Shown: positions 40,403 to 53,119, numbered from the stretch's first letter. The stretch is 64,000 nt of DNA from Pachyseris speciosa (GCA_016490735.1 JAEMWC010000116.1:930001-994000), one strand, 5' to 3'. The notes: generated by a model from the letters alone, not told the origin. Program-made: numbers and translations.

Positions 40403-41164
40403 TATCAGGAGTCTGTTCATTCGAGTATCCATTGCTGCAGTAGTCTGATGTGATAATAATGAAATCGATTATAGTTTTGTAATATGAGGTGACAGGGTTG
40501 TGATCGGTTGAGTGCTTCCTTGTCAGCTGGCGTTTAGCTGTAATTTGGTAATATTTCCCATCTTGCGATGAAGAAACAATAACTTTAAGCGCCGACACTT
40601 GAATAAGCACCCTCCCCCAAATAAAGTGCCCACGCCCTCGGGCCAATATAGCTTGTAAGCGTCCCCCTCGAATACGCGCCCCCTCCCCTTCACTTGACTT
40701 TCTTAAATAGTAGGGACACACAGAAAGCCTGTTTCACACCGGCATCAGTGCATGTAGGAAAACTGCCTATTTTCTGCAAGTCCCTTCCAGTTATTTCTAT
40801 CTCCTTGTGCTTGCAGAGTTCTTTCAGTTTACGAGCAATTACGGAAAATAGAGTTACAGTTCGTTTCAAGAAAAACTTAATAAGTGCCCCCCTCGATTAA
40901 GCACCCCCCTTCGAATAAGCGCCACCTCATTTGGGCAAAATAAAGCTCCAGGATATCGTGAGTTCAGCTTCGCTCTGTTTATCTATGTGCTTGTGAAGTT
41001 CGACATTTGACTAGAGATGAACTTTACTAATTTGGGTCGTCCTAAACTGCAAAGTATGGCTCATGTAAAGTGAAGCTCAAATTGTTTTCTACTATACATC
41101 GTCTAAAGTTAGTTCGGCTGGAAAGTTAGTTCTTTCTGTTATGTTTGCCAACCCACCAAGACCC

Positions 41165-41443
41165 AGGGGGCTACTTAAAAATATTTAATACGGGGAGGCT
41201 CCGCCCCTTACCCTTTTATATACCATTTTTGACAGAAAAGGTACCCCTTTCATATACCTTCCATTCGAACAGTACAGTCATTAGGTATGTGTTCGAAATA
41301 TTTTAATGAAAGGCCCTTTTAAATACCTAAATGGCACATACTTCGACTCGTGAAACCCCTACCCTTTCATATACCTGAGGCATGAAAAAGGTACCCCTTT
41401 CGGGCGAAGCCTCCCCGTATAGGCAATTATAGGGAGTGCCCCC
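41165..41443. mobile_element. MITE with GGGGGC ends
   Basis: Outer ends AGGGGGCTACTTA and the inverse of GGGGGCACTCCC. Inner inverted ATACGGGGAGGCTCCGCCC and its partner near 41420 strengthen the call. GGTACCCCTTTC phrases repeat inside. Confidence 0.7.
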
Positions 41444-41479
41444 TTCCTTCATTGAAAAGTCGGGGATAACAGTTGCAAG

Positions 41480-41990
41480 ATATTTTCAAGCAATTTCAAT
41501 GTGATTTTGAGAGGGTCTTCATTTTGTAGTTTTGGTGGGGTTTTGTACAAAATGAAGACCTTGGTCAAATTCCATGGTAGCCACAAGCCTTGTTGTTCCT
41601 TTTTCACTGCCTCGGTTGAGAATCACGTTGGAGCTTTTTTAAAAGTGGTTTCTAGCAATTTCAAGGCAAATTTGAGGGGGTCTTCGTTTTGTACTTTTGG
41701 TGGGGTTTTGTACAAAACGAAGAGCTTGGTCAAATTCGTCCATAGCCGCACATCTTGTTATTTCCCCACTTCTGCTTCAGTCAAGAATGATATTCGAATT
41801 ATTTTCAAGTAGTTTCAAGTGATTTCAAGGTGATTTTGAGGGGGGTCTTCATTTTGTACTTTTGGTGGCATTTTGTATGAAACGAAGACCCTGATCAAAT
41901 TCGTTGATAGCCGCAAATCTTGTTGTGGTTTGTTTCTGCTTCAGTCGAGAATATGTTCTAGCTATTTTCAAGCGATTTCAAGACAATTTT
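41480..41990 (+). repeat. Three diverged units of about 165 bp, each with a hairpin
   Basis: Units with GGTCTTCGTTTTGTAC, a TTTTGGTGGGGTTTT loop and GTACAAAACGAAGA recur near 41514, 41688 and 41846. The hairpin arm is kept in each while the spacers drift. Confidence 0.7.
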
Positions 41991-42699
41991 GAAGGGGTCT
42001 TCGTTTTTGGGTCTTCGGTCTTCGTTTTGTACCCACCCTACCGGTAAGTGCTTTTGTGATGTAAGATTCTGAACACGCCTTACATCGAACACGATGGCTG
42101 AGTTTGAAGGTTTTAATATTTGCTGCAAATGATACCCAAATCCTTGTTTACACTTCAATGTTGTTTTCCCATCGCAAGATCGGAAATACTACTGAAGCAA
42201 AGCTAAATACCAGCCGACAAGGAAGCACAAAACCGATCACAACCCTGTCAACTCATATCAGCAAACCTGCAATCGATTTCATTATTATCATAACATCAGA
42301 CTACTGCAGCAATGGCCTGGATACTCCAATGCATTCCTGATCTACGATATCGATTACAACAAGTTTTTACATATCATCTATCGATGTATGCACGCCAGAG
42401 GAATCATTTTACATGCAATGTGAGATCCCAGAGAGCAATGCAACTGAATACGGTGCTCAACGGTTCTTCAGATGTAACCAAAACACCCGCAGGAGCCTGC
42501 ACCAGGTAACAATGGCACTGAACTTGAAGGGTATTATTTACAATCCTTGTACCGACTAATGAACGTAGACTGCTTGATAGTTGCAGTTTCAACATCAAAT
42601 CGTACTTTTTAACGTAGTGGTTATTCAAAACAAAGACATTATTATGGTGCGCCATGATGAACAAAAATACTTGTGTGAATTTATATACATGTTATTTTT

Positions 42700-42985
42700 G
42701 TGGATAACTTCTTGCTCTGCATTTACAACTTTGTTGTTAGGTCTACAACTTGCCGCTTCATTCATTCAACTTGTATTAAAATGTGTGCAACTTGTTTGTC
42801 AAACAAATTACTTCTCGTTCCGTTCATACAACTCTTAACCCATGTACATACAACTTGTTCTGTGAAACACTACGGGTTGTTTACTTCTTTGACTTGGGGC
42901 TGTTTATAAAACTCATTTTTGACTCACACAACTTAGCATTGGGAGCATACAACTTCCTTCGTGATGTGCATTTTCGTCAAACTTG
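42700..42985 (+). repeat. Word-repeat block W5 (ACAACTTGT words)
   Basis: TACAACTTG or a close variant occurs about eight times in under 300 bp at irregular spacing, directly before the integrase-domain gene. It is similar in style to blocks W1-W4. Confidence 0.5.
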
Positions 42986-43065
42986 TTATCGATTACAATC
43001 ATCAACGCTATCGATTAGTTTCTGCGAGACCCAACATCCTTTGTGCGATATTTTGCGAAAAGAAA

Positions 43066-45149
43066 ATGGAGGCTCAGGCTGAACTGGAAAGAGTAATTCT
43101 CTCTCTTCCATCTTTGCTGTGTGAAATGGAACGCCATCATTTAACTGATAATATTGATATCTGCGGAATGCTTGCAAGGAGAGGGGAGGACTTTGTAATT
43201 TTGCTGAGACTGTGTGCATCATTACTCGCTTTGCAAAGCAGTATGACATGTTTAACTTGGGAAACACAGGAGCTGATTGGCCGTCTGGAGAATCATGTTT
43301 TTGACTTTCAAGCAAGACAAAAATTTCTCGGGGAAGCCCCGAATACTGAAATGGCACAAGGTCTTGCTTGCGAAACAGTGCGAAATGGAACGTCAGGAAG
43401 ACTGGTGTACAAGATAATGGAAATGCAAATTTGGGATCTTAGAAGTGTGGGCTTTACATGGCGAAAAATAGCAACGTTCCTTTCTGTATCAGAGAGAACA
43501 TTAAGGAGATGGCATCAGGAAATGGGGTGGCCTGTGGGGGTACAGGAATTTGATGACATTTCGGATCAGAACTTGGATAGTGTTGTTAGAGAGATACTAT
43601 CTCTGTCTCTCAATTCTGGTGAGCGTATGGTGTTGGGAGCTCGGAGAGGTCGAGGCCTCCTTGTACAAAGACATAGAGTACGAGAATGTATTAACAGAGT
43701 TGATCCTGTCAGTCGTGCATTACGTTGTTTAAGAACAATACAGAGATGAGTATACAGTGTACCAAGACCTAATGCCCTCTGGTAAGGAATAAATATTATA
43801 TCCAAGCATTACCATACCTTCCCCAGAAAAAGAAAAAAAGAAGAAAATTGAAAAAAAAATGACGATTGCTCAACAAAATTTTCATTTGTCTTTGGAAAAT
43901 TGAAAATGTTTTTTTTTACAGCAGAACATAGTGTCCCCTTAAGGAGTGGGGAATACCCGGCCAGTTTCAAGGAAAGCATGGTATATTGTAGCAGAAACGT
44001 GTTGATACAAAAGCATTTCATACTTGTAAACTACCGGTATGTGATCCATCATTGCGATTACTGCACAAGAAGAAGCTTCCAATTTCACATGCTAATAAGG
44101 ATGTTTTTAGGTATTCATACTTTACAAGAACTATTGCTGACTGGAACAGCCTTTCTAAGGCCGAAACACAGTAGTTTTTCTTTCTTTTTTTTTTTTCTGA
44201 GGAAATATTTACATCAAGTTTCTTCTTTTCAATCTAATCTGTCAAGGTTTATTTTTTTAAGAAATATTTTTATTGTTTTGGTAGGTTCTATTTATTTTAT
44301 TTTATTATTAACAAGTTTGATAGTTGGTATGATGTCTTAAGACTATTGCAGACTTAACTTATGCAAACTGATATAGATATTCCACAACATTCCACTTGTA
44401 TTATTTTATTTTAGGCATCTTGATGGAAACCACAAACTTATTAGATGGAGGTTTGTTATACATGGAGCCATAGATGGATTTTCAAGGGTAGTGGTTTTTC
44501 TTCGATGTGATACCAATAACAGAGGTGAAACTGTTCTTGGGTTGTTTAGTGAGGCAGTTCATACCTTTGGACTTCCTACACGAATACATTGTGATCATGG
44601 CACAGAAAACATTGATGTGGCTTGGTTGATGTTAAATGCTCATGGTGTTGAGGGAAATCATGTATTAACAGGTCTGTCTGTACATAACCAACGTATTGAG
44701 CATCTTTGGGTTGATGTTGTGAGGTACATTGTCATGCCATACAGAAACATATTCACTTACTTAGAAAACTCTGGCTCTGGCTTGAGGTACACCTTTTTGC
44801 CCTTCACTATGTTTACCAATCAAGGATAAACAGAAGTATTGAAGAATTTATTTTGCAGTGGAAGCACCATGGTTTGTCTTCAGAGAGATGCCAGACACCC
44901 CTACAGCTGATGTTGGAAGGTCTTTACAACTGTCTAGCTCAAGGTGATTCAAGTTTTACAGATGACGTTTCAGATGATTATGGGATTGATGATCTTGCAC
45001 CAATGCCCAAGTTACAAACAAACAACAATGTTCAAGTTCCACGGTCAGCTATCACACTTTCTCCTATGCAACAGGAAATGCTGACAGTGACTGTAAATCC
45101 ATTTAGTGTAACCAAAGTAGTGGTGTCAACTTGTACTCTCAAACATTAG
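43066..45149 (+). pseudogene. Two-exon gene with DDE integrase-like domain
   Basis: Exon 1 (43066-43781) starts MEAQAELERVILSLPSLLCE and includes a helix-turn-helix-like part (GFTWRKIATFLSVSERTLRR). A single TGA at 43747-43749 interrupts it where CGA would fit. Exon 1 ends at CTCTG/GTAAGG; exon 2 starts after TTTTAG at 44415, restoring NALW-HLDG across the joint. Exon 2 carries the core with Asp in HGAIDGFSRV, Asp in HCDHGTEN and Glu in HNQRIEHLW. A one-base shift near 44785 precedes LHYVYQSRINRSIEEFILQW. Related integrase-core proteins are widespread in cnidarian and fish genomes. Domesticated gene or transposon relic: undecided. Confidence 0.75.
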
Positions 45150-45844
45150 CTGTCATTACAAATTTTGTTAACTAGTTATGACAAGGCAAAGGCCAAAAAA
45201 AAAACGTTCAATTAATCACTAGCTCAATGAAAGATTTGTTCACATTGTTAGGTTCTCAGACAGATCTCCAAGTGGATTAAAGTTGATTACATTGTTTAGT
45301 TCGATTTGCTTTCATTTAGCAGGTGGCATAAACATTACTATTGTTAACTCTCTTTCATTGCCTTTTTTGCACCTTCCAAATACAATAACATAAGTTGTAT
45401 TTCTATCTTTTTTTGGATAGGCGTTAAATTCCTGTCACGCCCCCTGAACGCGAGTTGCAGTAATGTTATCACAGTCCCCCTATTTTTCTCGCTTCCTCCC
45501 AAACCGTCCCCCGCCCCCTAAGTAGATTTGACACTCAGTAAAACGCTCTCTGTCTCAACGATCTCACGGAAAAAGAGAGGACTATGAACAGTCTACCCGT
45601 CTACAAACAACTACATACTTTTAGTCTAAATTTCAGTTTTGAAATCATTTTTTCATTAATAGGTTAAAAGTTTCTCTGACCTTTATGCAAACTACTTTTT
45701 TTTATACATGTCATATTTGCAAGCAATTTATTTTGTCTTTTTAGGCCCTGCAAAAATTTTATTTTTCAATATTTTCCATATTCCCCCCCCCCCCCTCCAG
45801 AAAAATAATGGTCCGCCCCTAAAGATCAAATGTCTAATGATCTA
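45150..45844. other. Downstream of the integrase-like gene, no gene seen
   Basis: AT-rich sequence with a C-rich stretch near 45480-45520 and a poly-C run near 45790. Confidence 0.4.
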
Positions 45845-45980
45845 ACTCCTTGTTCTAAGGCCAGAGAGAAGACTAAATTGAAACAAACGGATAAGTTAAG
45901 TTCCACGATCCGTACTTCAAAACAAACAAAATCCATAATCCACGCTAAAATATTGAAGAAATCCGTGATCTGCTGAGTCT
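45845..45980 (-). repeat. Dispersed repeat shared with 1255-1380
   Basis: Inverse match of the 1255-1380 repeat; here directly adjoining a PLE 3' end. Confidence 0.6.
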
Positions 45981-45999
45981 TCGAAATCTGCCAATGTTG

Positions 46000-46280
46000 T
46001 TGGAGTAATAGTTATCATAACTAAGTGAAGCACGATCGTCCGGGTGAGTGTAGTCCTGAGAAGGACTGTTTGTGGTGACATTGACTGACGTTTCGACAAC
46101 CTGAGCGGAAGTCATCATCAGAGTCAAGTGATTGGAGTAACGTCAGGAGATGGTATAAGTACTCTGGTCATTGATGTGATTGGTCAACGAAGTCGTGATG
46201 TTATTGGTTGTCTGTCAGTTAAGCCGTGATGTTATTGGCTGTGAAGACTGTAAACCGTGGTTGGTGCGTTTCGATCCGTC
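46000..46280 (-). mobile_element. PLE 3' terminal fragment with hammerhead-like motif
   Basis: Minus strand CTGATGA (46115-46121) and GAAAC (46090-46094) enclose a short stem (GAC with GTC). Upstream GATCGAAACGCACCAA resembles 5953-5970. The downstream SQDYTHPDDRASLSYDNYY-type reading is common at PLE 3' ends. No endonuclease part remains. Confidence 0.6.
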
Positions 46281-46845
46281 TGGTGGAAATCTTATTAAGA
46301 TCTTACTAAGAATCTTATTAAGTTTCTTAACAAGATCTTATCTTACCTCTTAGTTAAGATTCTTACAAGAATCTTACAAGATCTTGTAAGATTCTTACAA
46401 GATTCTTACAAGATTCTTGTAAGATTTTTACAAGATCTTGGTAAGATTGCAGTAAGATCTTACAAGATCTTGGTAAAATCTGATAAGAATCTTATTAAGG
46501 AACTTGCAGTTGATAGTTAAGATCTTACAATATCTTGTAAGATTCTTACAGGTTTCTTACAAGATCTTGGTAAGATTTGATAAGATCTTACTAAGAATCT
46601 TATTAAGTTTCTTAACAAGATCTTATCTTACCTCTTAGTTAAGATTCTTACAAGAATCTTACAAGATCATGTAAGATACTTACAAGATTCTTACAAGATT
46701 CTTGTAAGATTCTTACAAGATCTTGGTAAGATTGCAGTAAGATCTTACAAGATCTTGGTAAAATCTGATAAGAATCTTAGTAAGGAACTTGCAATATCTT
46801 GTATGATTCTTACAGGTTTCTTACAAGATCTTGGTAAGACCTGAA
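46281..46845. repeat. Word-repeat block W2 (AAGATCTTACAAG words)
   Basis: About 560 bp made of AAGATCTT, TCTTACAAGA and close variants on both strands, at irregular spacing. It begins GGTGGAAATCTTATTA, the inverse of the end of the related block at 55210-55885. Both blocks adjoin PLE remnants at that terminus. Confidence 0.8.
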
Positions 46846-48250
46846 GAGCCTCAGGCTGGAAAAGCATAAAATCTTAGTCTGGATCATTGTGACTACGCCA
46901 AGCAAAGTAACATTGTTACCAAAGTTTTTTAAAAGTCATGCAAGATTCTTCTGAACTGTGTTGCATTGATACAATTTTAAGTTCATATCAATGTCAAGCT
47001 AAGACTCATAAGAGGTGATAGAGGATACAAAATCAAGATTTGACCAACAGTTTATTAGAAGATCTCACACCATAAGATTGTGAAATTAGTGGTAACTATA
47101 ACAAAGACTTTGAAAACGTTTATATAATTTACAGAAAACCTGTAATTTTTTCCCTCTTAGTCAGTTTTGTCCCCTTATAAAGTTAAAAATATTTATGAAT
47201 CATGCAATAAAAGCTTCCAATGAACTGAAACACATTTATATAATCTACAGAAAACCTGTAATTTTTTTCCTTTTAGTTTCTGTCCCCTTTTAAAGTTACA
47301 AATATTTATGAATCATGCAATAAAGCTTCCAATGAACTGAAACACAGAACTCAATATTCATGTAGAAGTCAGGAGTTATACTTAAAATTAATTAGTGAAC
47401 CTATGAAACTCAATTTAGTTAGATTGTCACATAAAATTTACACAGAGATGAAAGTGGCACTGTTGTGGGGGTATCAGGATTTTTGGTCAAAATTCACTGC
47501 CTGTAAAATGTAAGCACTTCATTAATATTTGACTTCTTCCCAAATCACTAATTTGAAGAAATTAAGTGAATCTAGGGTAAACGAATGAGCTGAAATACCG
47601 ATATGTTATAACCGATTTCTAGCAAGGTACAAGAGGAAAACTTGAAAAATATTGGCTCAGTGTTTCCAAGTTTAAACCCATCCCTATCTTGGTCAACTGC
47701 TGCTGAAAACAATAAACATTTTCATTTGATTACTATATCCTTTCAAAGGAATTTTGAGCCTTATCTTGCTGCTGCCATCAACTTCAACGTTCAGTCTGTT
47801 TCTAAAAACAGTGTGATACTGCCCCTTTAAATATTTCAAACATGCAACATCCTTAACTGTCTAATTTGGAAAATTATTGTTTACCATATATATCAGAGGG
47901 TCATCTTAACAGCCAGCACTACTGGCTACTTTTGTAATAAAACAGTTTTATCAAGATGAATGAGTTGTAGTGATTTTACTTAATTCATAAAAACAAAGTG
48001 CAATAGTCACTGCAAGTGTAAAAAGAAAAGAAAATATTGTGGGAGTAATAGAGAGGAAATCAGGCAATGATATATGGTTTTAACCTTCCAATGAAGTTAA
48101 ATGATGTATAATTGGCTATTATCATATGACCTGTTTGGCCCTGCAAGCGCTTTAATTGTAAAACTATCGAGAAAATTCCCGTATGAGGGCTGTACGCATT
48201 AATTTGGTTTATCAACGGAGTTGATAATGTTAATTGACCACGGTACAGGG
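46846..48250. other. Non-coding; 117-bp tandem duplication inside
   Basis: A unit of about 117 bp (TTTATATAATTTACAGAAAA and on) occurs twice at 47119-47345. Otherwise AT-rich sequence without recognised features. Confidence 0.5.
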
Positions 48251-48264
48251 ATTAAAAAACTGAC

Positions 48265-48289
48265 GTTTCTAGTGTTAGCCCTTCGTCAG
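48265..48289 (-). ncRNA. Weak hammerhead-like motif
   Basis: Minus strand CTGACGA (48283-48289), a poor stem II, then GAAAC (48265-48269). It fits the core order but pairing is weak. Confidence 0.3.
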
Positions 48290-48424
48290 AGCGAATGTTT
48301 ACATTAGTTTTAAGGGTTCTGTAAACTACGATACATGTACATATGTCATTGGTACTGTTAGGCATCTGGCGGAGTCCTATGGATGTAACTTCTTGCAGAC
48401 AGAATCTGAAAAGATCCTATGAAT

Positions 48425-49050
48425 GAGGGGTACCACTATGAAATCAAAACCCATGAAAATCTCATTTTTTTCACAGTATTCATGGTATTTTCAAAACTTC
48501 ATGGTATTTTCAAAACTTTTTCATGGGGTTTTCATTGTCAAATTAATGGTTTTTGCTTGGGGTTTTTACCATGAAATTGCCATGAAAAAAGCATTAAAAT
48601 ACCATGATAATCCTGTGAAAACCAGCAGATTCATGACCCATGAAATATTCAACATTTTGTAAAAGGCCATGAAAAAGTCATGAAAAGGCTATTAAATTTT
48701 AATGGCACATGGTATGGTATTTTAATGGAATTTTAATGATGCTGAAAAACCCATGAAACACCCATGAAAAACCTGTGAAAACCAGCAGATTCATGGCCCA
48801 TGAAATTTTCCACATAATGGAAAACCCATGAATTTAAAATGAGCATTTTCATGATGTAAGTTCAATGGGTTTTTCATATGTGAAAAAACAACCATAGCCC
48901 CTGAAAATCCCTTGAAGGTTTTCATGGCTTTTCCATGGTTTTTTTAACCCCATTTGAGGGTTGTCCATCACATTCATGGGGAAGGTGATGCCACACAAGA
49001 ACCATGAAAATTCCATTTAATTCTGAATGCAATAAAACTGAAAAACATAA
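48425..49050. repeat. Word-repeat block W3 (CCATGAAAATTCATGG words)
   Basis: Over 600 bp dominated by CATGAAA, TTCATGG and TTTTCATGGGTTTTCA-like words in both orientations at irregular spacing. Related blocks lie at 54000-54450 and 60127-60577. Confidence 0.8.
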
Positions 49051-49472
49051 CTTGACTGGAAAATCTAAGACCTTTATGGCCATTGAATTAATAAATAAAT
49101 GCTAAGATAAGTCTTTAATTGATGAAAGCAAAGGATGAAACAGATTTGAAGCTGTGCAACAATTTTATTTTAACAATACGCAAATGACACTTTACAGACA
49201 AATCACATCAAACTATTAAACTACATGGGCCAAAGAGATTTTTTTTTCCAAAGTTTTACGTACACAATATCAAGTAAGTTTTAATGTTAAGCGTAGTTGC
49301 CCAAATCACAAATTTATATAATGATTATTAGTGTCATAAATATTTCAAAAATGTAAAAATTATGTTTCAAACTTGTGCATTCAAGGGAAAGCCGATCTTG
49401 AGATCTGTACATGTGAATATTAAATTTACATGAACTGGAACAAGATGAAAGCAAAAACGGCAAACAGTGGAC

Positions 49473-49576
49473 TTAGCTCATTGATTTAAATTTTGTATTG
49501 TTCAGAGAGCTTCTTTTGCTGTCCGCGGATGAGGTTGTCAACATGTCCCGCTCCGGGTTGTATTTTTTATTCATGT
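49473..49576 (-). CDS. Terminal exon of a small spliced gene
   Basis: A strong acceptor (TTATTTTTGTTTCAG) precedes 49576. The exon reads ATG AAT AAA in the frame MNKKYNPERDMLTTSSADSK and ends with TAA at 49473. It accepts in phase 1, matching the donor at 51387. No domain recognised. Confidence 0.45.
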
Positions 49577-50094
49577 CTGAAACAAAAATAAGGCCTGTTT
49601 CAAACGTCACGCTACTGTCGTGTCGATTTAATAAAAGTTAAATTGAATTTAGTGTCGAGCCAAATTCAAAATCCAGCAAAACAAACCTTGTATCCAAAAT
49701 GCTAAACATACACATTTTTATTAGCAAATTACATGTAGCGTCGTTCTAGACTGGTTTAGTCATGGATTCATTAGAGTACTCAAGATAATTTAAGATCTCA
49801 GCTAGACCTAGCGAGTAACTGACCTAAAGTTAACTCGATCTGTAGTTTTACAACAGTTGAACTACTGATAGGGAGTTTTAGCTCAATTTTTCTTAATTTT
49901 CATCACCTTCAAATCACTCCTAAAACATTCTCCCAATTTTTCTGAACATTTTGCTTTTTGAATGATGGAAATCGGCCTCTCAGAAGCAGAGTTATGAATT
50001 TTTAAATATTATTTAATGAGCATTTTTTGTGGAAATTTAAATACAAGAGCAAGTAGGGATTTTATGAATTTCTAGTGGCACCAGAATTAACACT

Positions 50095-50686
50095 ATGAAT
50101 TACATTTTCAGCCATAACTTTGGAATGAAGCAAGCTATGGCCATGAAACTTGGCCATCAAGTAGACCTTTCTCAGAGCTATTATCCTATGTGTCAATCAA
50201 GTTGCCATGACAACCCTGATGACGTCACATCATAAAATAATACAGAAAATACTACAAAATAGGGCACATTTTGATCAAAAGACAATAAGTTTTGAATAAA
50301 TACAAGCAGCCTGGCATTTTCTAGCCCTTCCGCTATCAAGGGTAAGGGATTAAGGGTGCTGTTTCCATGGCAACCAAAATATTAGGTATTATGAATTACA
50401 TTTTCAGCCATAACTTTGGAATGAAGCAAGCTATGGCCATGAAACTTGGCCATCATGTAGAACTTGGTCAGAGCTATTATCCTATGTGTCAATCAAGTTA
50501 CCATGACAACCCTGATGACGTCACATCATAAAAGAATATAGTAAATACTATTAAATATCGCACATTTTGGTCAAAAGACAATAAGTATTGAATAAAAACA
50601 AACAACCTGGCATTTTCTAGCCCTTCTGCTATCAAAGCTTGGGGATTAAGGGTTTTGTTTCCATGGCAACCACCTATTTGGTATTA
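50095..50686 (+). repeat. 296-bp tandem repeat, two copies
   Basis: ATGAATTACATTTTCAGCCA recurs at 50095 and 50391. The units are about 90% alike and contain CCTGATGACGTCACATCATA. The left border of the 6.1-kb duplication falls inside the second unit. Confidence 0.85.
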
Positions 50687-50719
50687 TATGTCAGGTTATC
50701 AAGGAAATGAAATCTTATA

Positions 50720-50993
50720 CTAATCAGTCCAAACAACACAGAACAGAAACAATAACAAAAGTGCCTGTTTCCATGTCAAAGCAGTTATCCATTGAAGCAT
50801 TTGGTTAACAGAATCCCTCTGTTTCCAGAGTTCCAAGATGAGACCATTAGTAAAGGACTCCCTCTCCAAAGGCTCCAGGTCCCCACTCTTCAAAGCTGTC
50901 ACATCCAAACCATTTCTCGCACAGAAAGGTCCCCCAAAGCTTTTGTTTAACAAACATTATCTGGCAATGGAATAAAAACCATTCTTAAAATAT
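50720..50993 (-). pseudogene. Alternative 3' exon, copy 1 (frameshifted)
   Basis: Same exon as 56845-57119, but one A is missing from the run near 50951, which breaks the frame after the acceptor. The remainder (SFGGPFCARNGLDVTALKSG and the hydrophobic ALTWKQALLLLFLFCVVW) is unchanged. Confidence 0.45.
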
Positions 50994-51386
50994 CTGTTAT
51001 TATAATTGTAAGCACAAAGTAAAGATTACTGCTCAGTCCTAAACATTACTAAATACTGTAACTAGCACCCAAAGGCCAAAGATTTTCTCTTCGCCACTTT
51101 GGTGGAATAATCAATATACAAGCAGAAAATTAAACAAAAGGATGTCTATATACAATATTCCAATAACAATAGCGAATTCAGGCTGGGCATGAACATATTT
51201 GACACAGCTTAGAGCTGCTGAATACAACAATCAGTGAATCACCAAGCTTCTGCTTCAGCAGGAAAATTGTTACATAACAGCTCAAGCAGCATAACTAGTA
51301 CATCTCACTTTCCTTTCTAAAATAATTTGTACGTATAAGTGAAGCATAAAAAAAGCTCACTAAAGCAAAGGAATATATCTGCTTAC

Positions 51387-51462
51387 CTGCCATTTTATTC
51401 GAATCCGAAGGGCTTGTTGAAGTTGATGGCCCCGGGATAACTTGATCCTTGCTGTGCGACAT
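51387..51462 (-). CDS. First coding exon of the small spliced gene, copy 1
   Basis: ATG at 51462: MSHSKDQVIPGPSTSTSPSD then SNKMA, ending in phase 1 at a GTAAGC donor (51386). Ser/Pro-rich, probably disordered. It can join in frame to 49473-49576 or, except for the frameshift, to 50720-50993. The CpG-containing stretch upstream fits a promoter. Confidence 0.5.
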
Positions 51463-53119
51463 GACTTCTCAGTGCGCGTTCGAACTCACATATTGTAACT
51501 CGCTCTCCGGCGCGTAAGAGCACGTCAAATTCGACTAATTTTTCGCTAAACAAAAACCTTAAAGGCTAAAAAATACTACAGGTGTAGTTTAAACCGAATA
51601 ATGATAATAAATTTCCTCGAAAACAGCTTCTAATTTAGATAATCGACGATATTTCGTGAACCATGGACGTTTGAACAAAGAAACTACTGCCTAGGGGTCC
51701 CCTAATCCTTTAGCCCTATTGTTTCATGCATTAGCCATTGTTTTTCAGCCAATAAGCACTGCGAAATCGAATTTTACCTTCCCGGGTCAGGTCAGGTTTT
51801 GTCAAGCATGGCGGCCACGCTTCAGTTGCGACTCCTGACTCCGAGTGTCGGCGAAGTCGGATTATTAGCACTAGAAATACGGTACCAATCACGATGAAAT
51901 TTACAGGTTTTATTCTTTAAGGTACCTTCTAAAGGTAGGTACATTTTAGTTGCAGAAGAATACAATATTTCAACGAGAATAAACGGAAAGTTTGGGAACG
52001 GTATTGTTTTGGCTCCATTTCGCGTGGGGAAATCACGTGACTAAACTCCCTACTACTGACGATTCGAAGACGAACGGCGGCCGCAATGGATTACACTTTG
52101 CCGAGGAGCACTCTGATAATCTTGTTCACAGTTTTACTATGCCGTTGACAAGTTATGGGCTTTTATAATTTAAGAACTGTTCCTATTTCTAATAACAGAG
52201 TAAACTTATTTACTTACCAAAAACATTCAAAACTCTCGATTTAAAAATGGCTTGCCGGCCTCTAAATCCACGGTGATGCGTTCATTTCCTTTGACATCAG
52301 CGTCACAATCTTCAGCCTTTCGTTTACTATAATAACGCTGTTGTTATTCACCCTGTAAACCACTCAAAAAACCATCTATGCGAAACAAAAAAAACTACAA
52401 TTATTCGCACGATAGACCAACCGAAAACACAATTCAAAGATGGGCGCCAAGAGAGAATGAATAGAGGTTCTTTGTTCGCTGAAAAGCACGAGATAGTCAC
52501 GTGAAAATTTTTCGCACTATTATTGGCTGTTGCTGAGTAACATTCACTGGACTACTTGATTGCGGTCTCCAGTGAAGCATGCTTTGTTTTGTACGTGCAA
52601 GTGCTCGCTTCGTTTTCGAGGATATGAATCCAATTTCTTGCCAAGATTTTGATGAAAACACACTTTAGGAAGAGATTCATCTTCAGTTGAGTATAAAACA
52701 TGCTTTAGATGTTTGTTACCGAACGTTGACGAGATAGCGAAGAGACGAACGAGTTCGTGGAGGTGAGAAAAATCCATCGCTAACTCTCGCTCACTTTTAA
52801 GTCTTACGTTCGTTTCATTTCAAAGGACTTTGTAAATTTCATGAGCTTTTCGGATAAATCACTGAGTAAATGTATGACTTAAGGATTTAATTTTATTTTA
52901 TATAATTGTCTTTTTGCCTTTTAGTACTATGTTGTATTTATATAAGTTATTAAGCTTAATTAGTAGCACTTGATTTAGGCTTAATCATAAATTTGTTTCC
53001 TTGAAAGAATTAAAGTCTTGGTCTTAAAAGCACAAAACTTTGCAGTCTTTTTTTAATTTAAAGTGGTGGAACTTTAACTTGATATTGATTGGCCACAAAT
53101 TGCTCAAATTTGCATTTTG
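51463..53119. other. Promoter-like, CpG-containing region; no clear gene
   Basis: ATGs with good context (GCATGGCGGCC at about 51808, GCAATGGATTAC at about 52086) lead only to frames of 29 and 20 codons. A minus-strand frame KRKAEDCDADVKGNERITVD near 52240-52330 is coding-like and precedes a GGTAAGTA donor, but no start is evident. The 77-codon minus frame 52544-52777 has no known domain. Confidence 0.35.

Larger units (their letters stand above)
40403..42343. mobile_element. 1.9-kb element with about 170-bp inverted ends
   Basis: 40403-40570 is the inverse of 42170-42343 with roughly one difference in five. Shared phrases include ATCAGACTACTGCAGCAATG and CCGATCACAACCCTGTCA. The interior holds a MITE (41165-41443) and a hairpin repeat array (41480-41990). 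No transposase frame seen. Confidence 0.6.

Noticed and set aside
48423..48662. 79-aa frame
   Set aside because: Translation of CATGAAA word repeats, no coding features.
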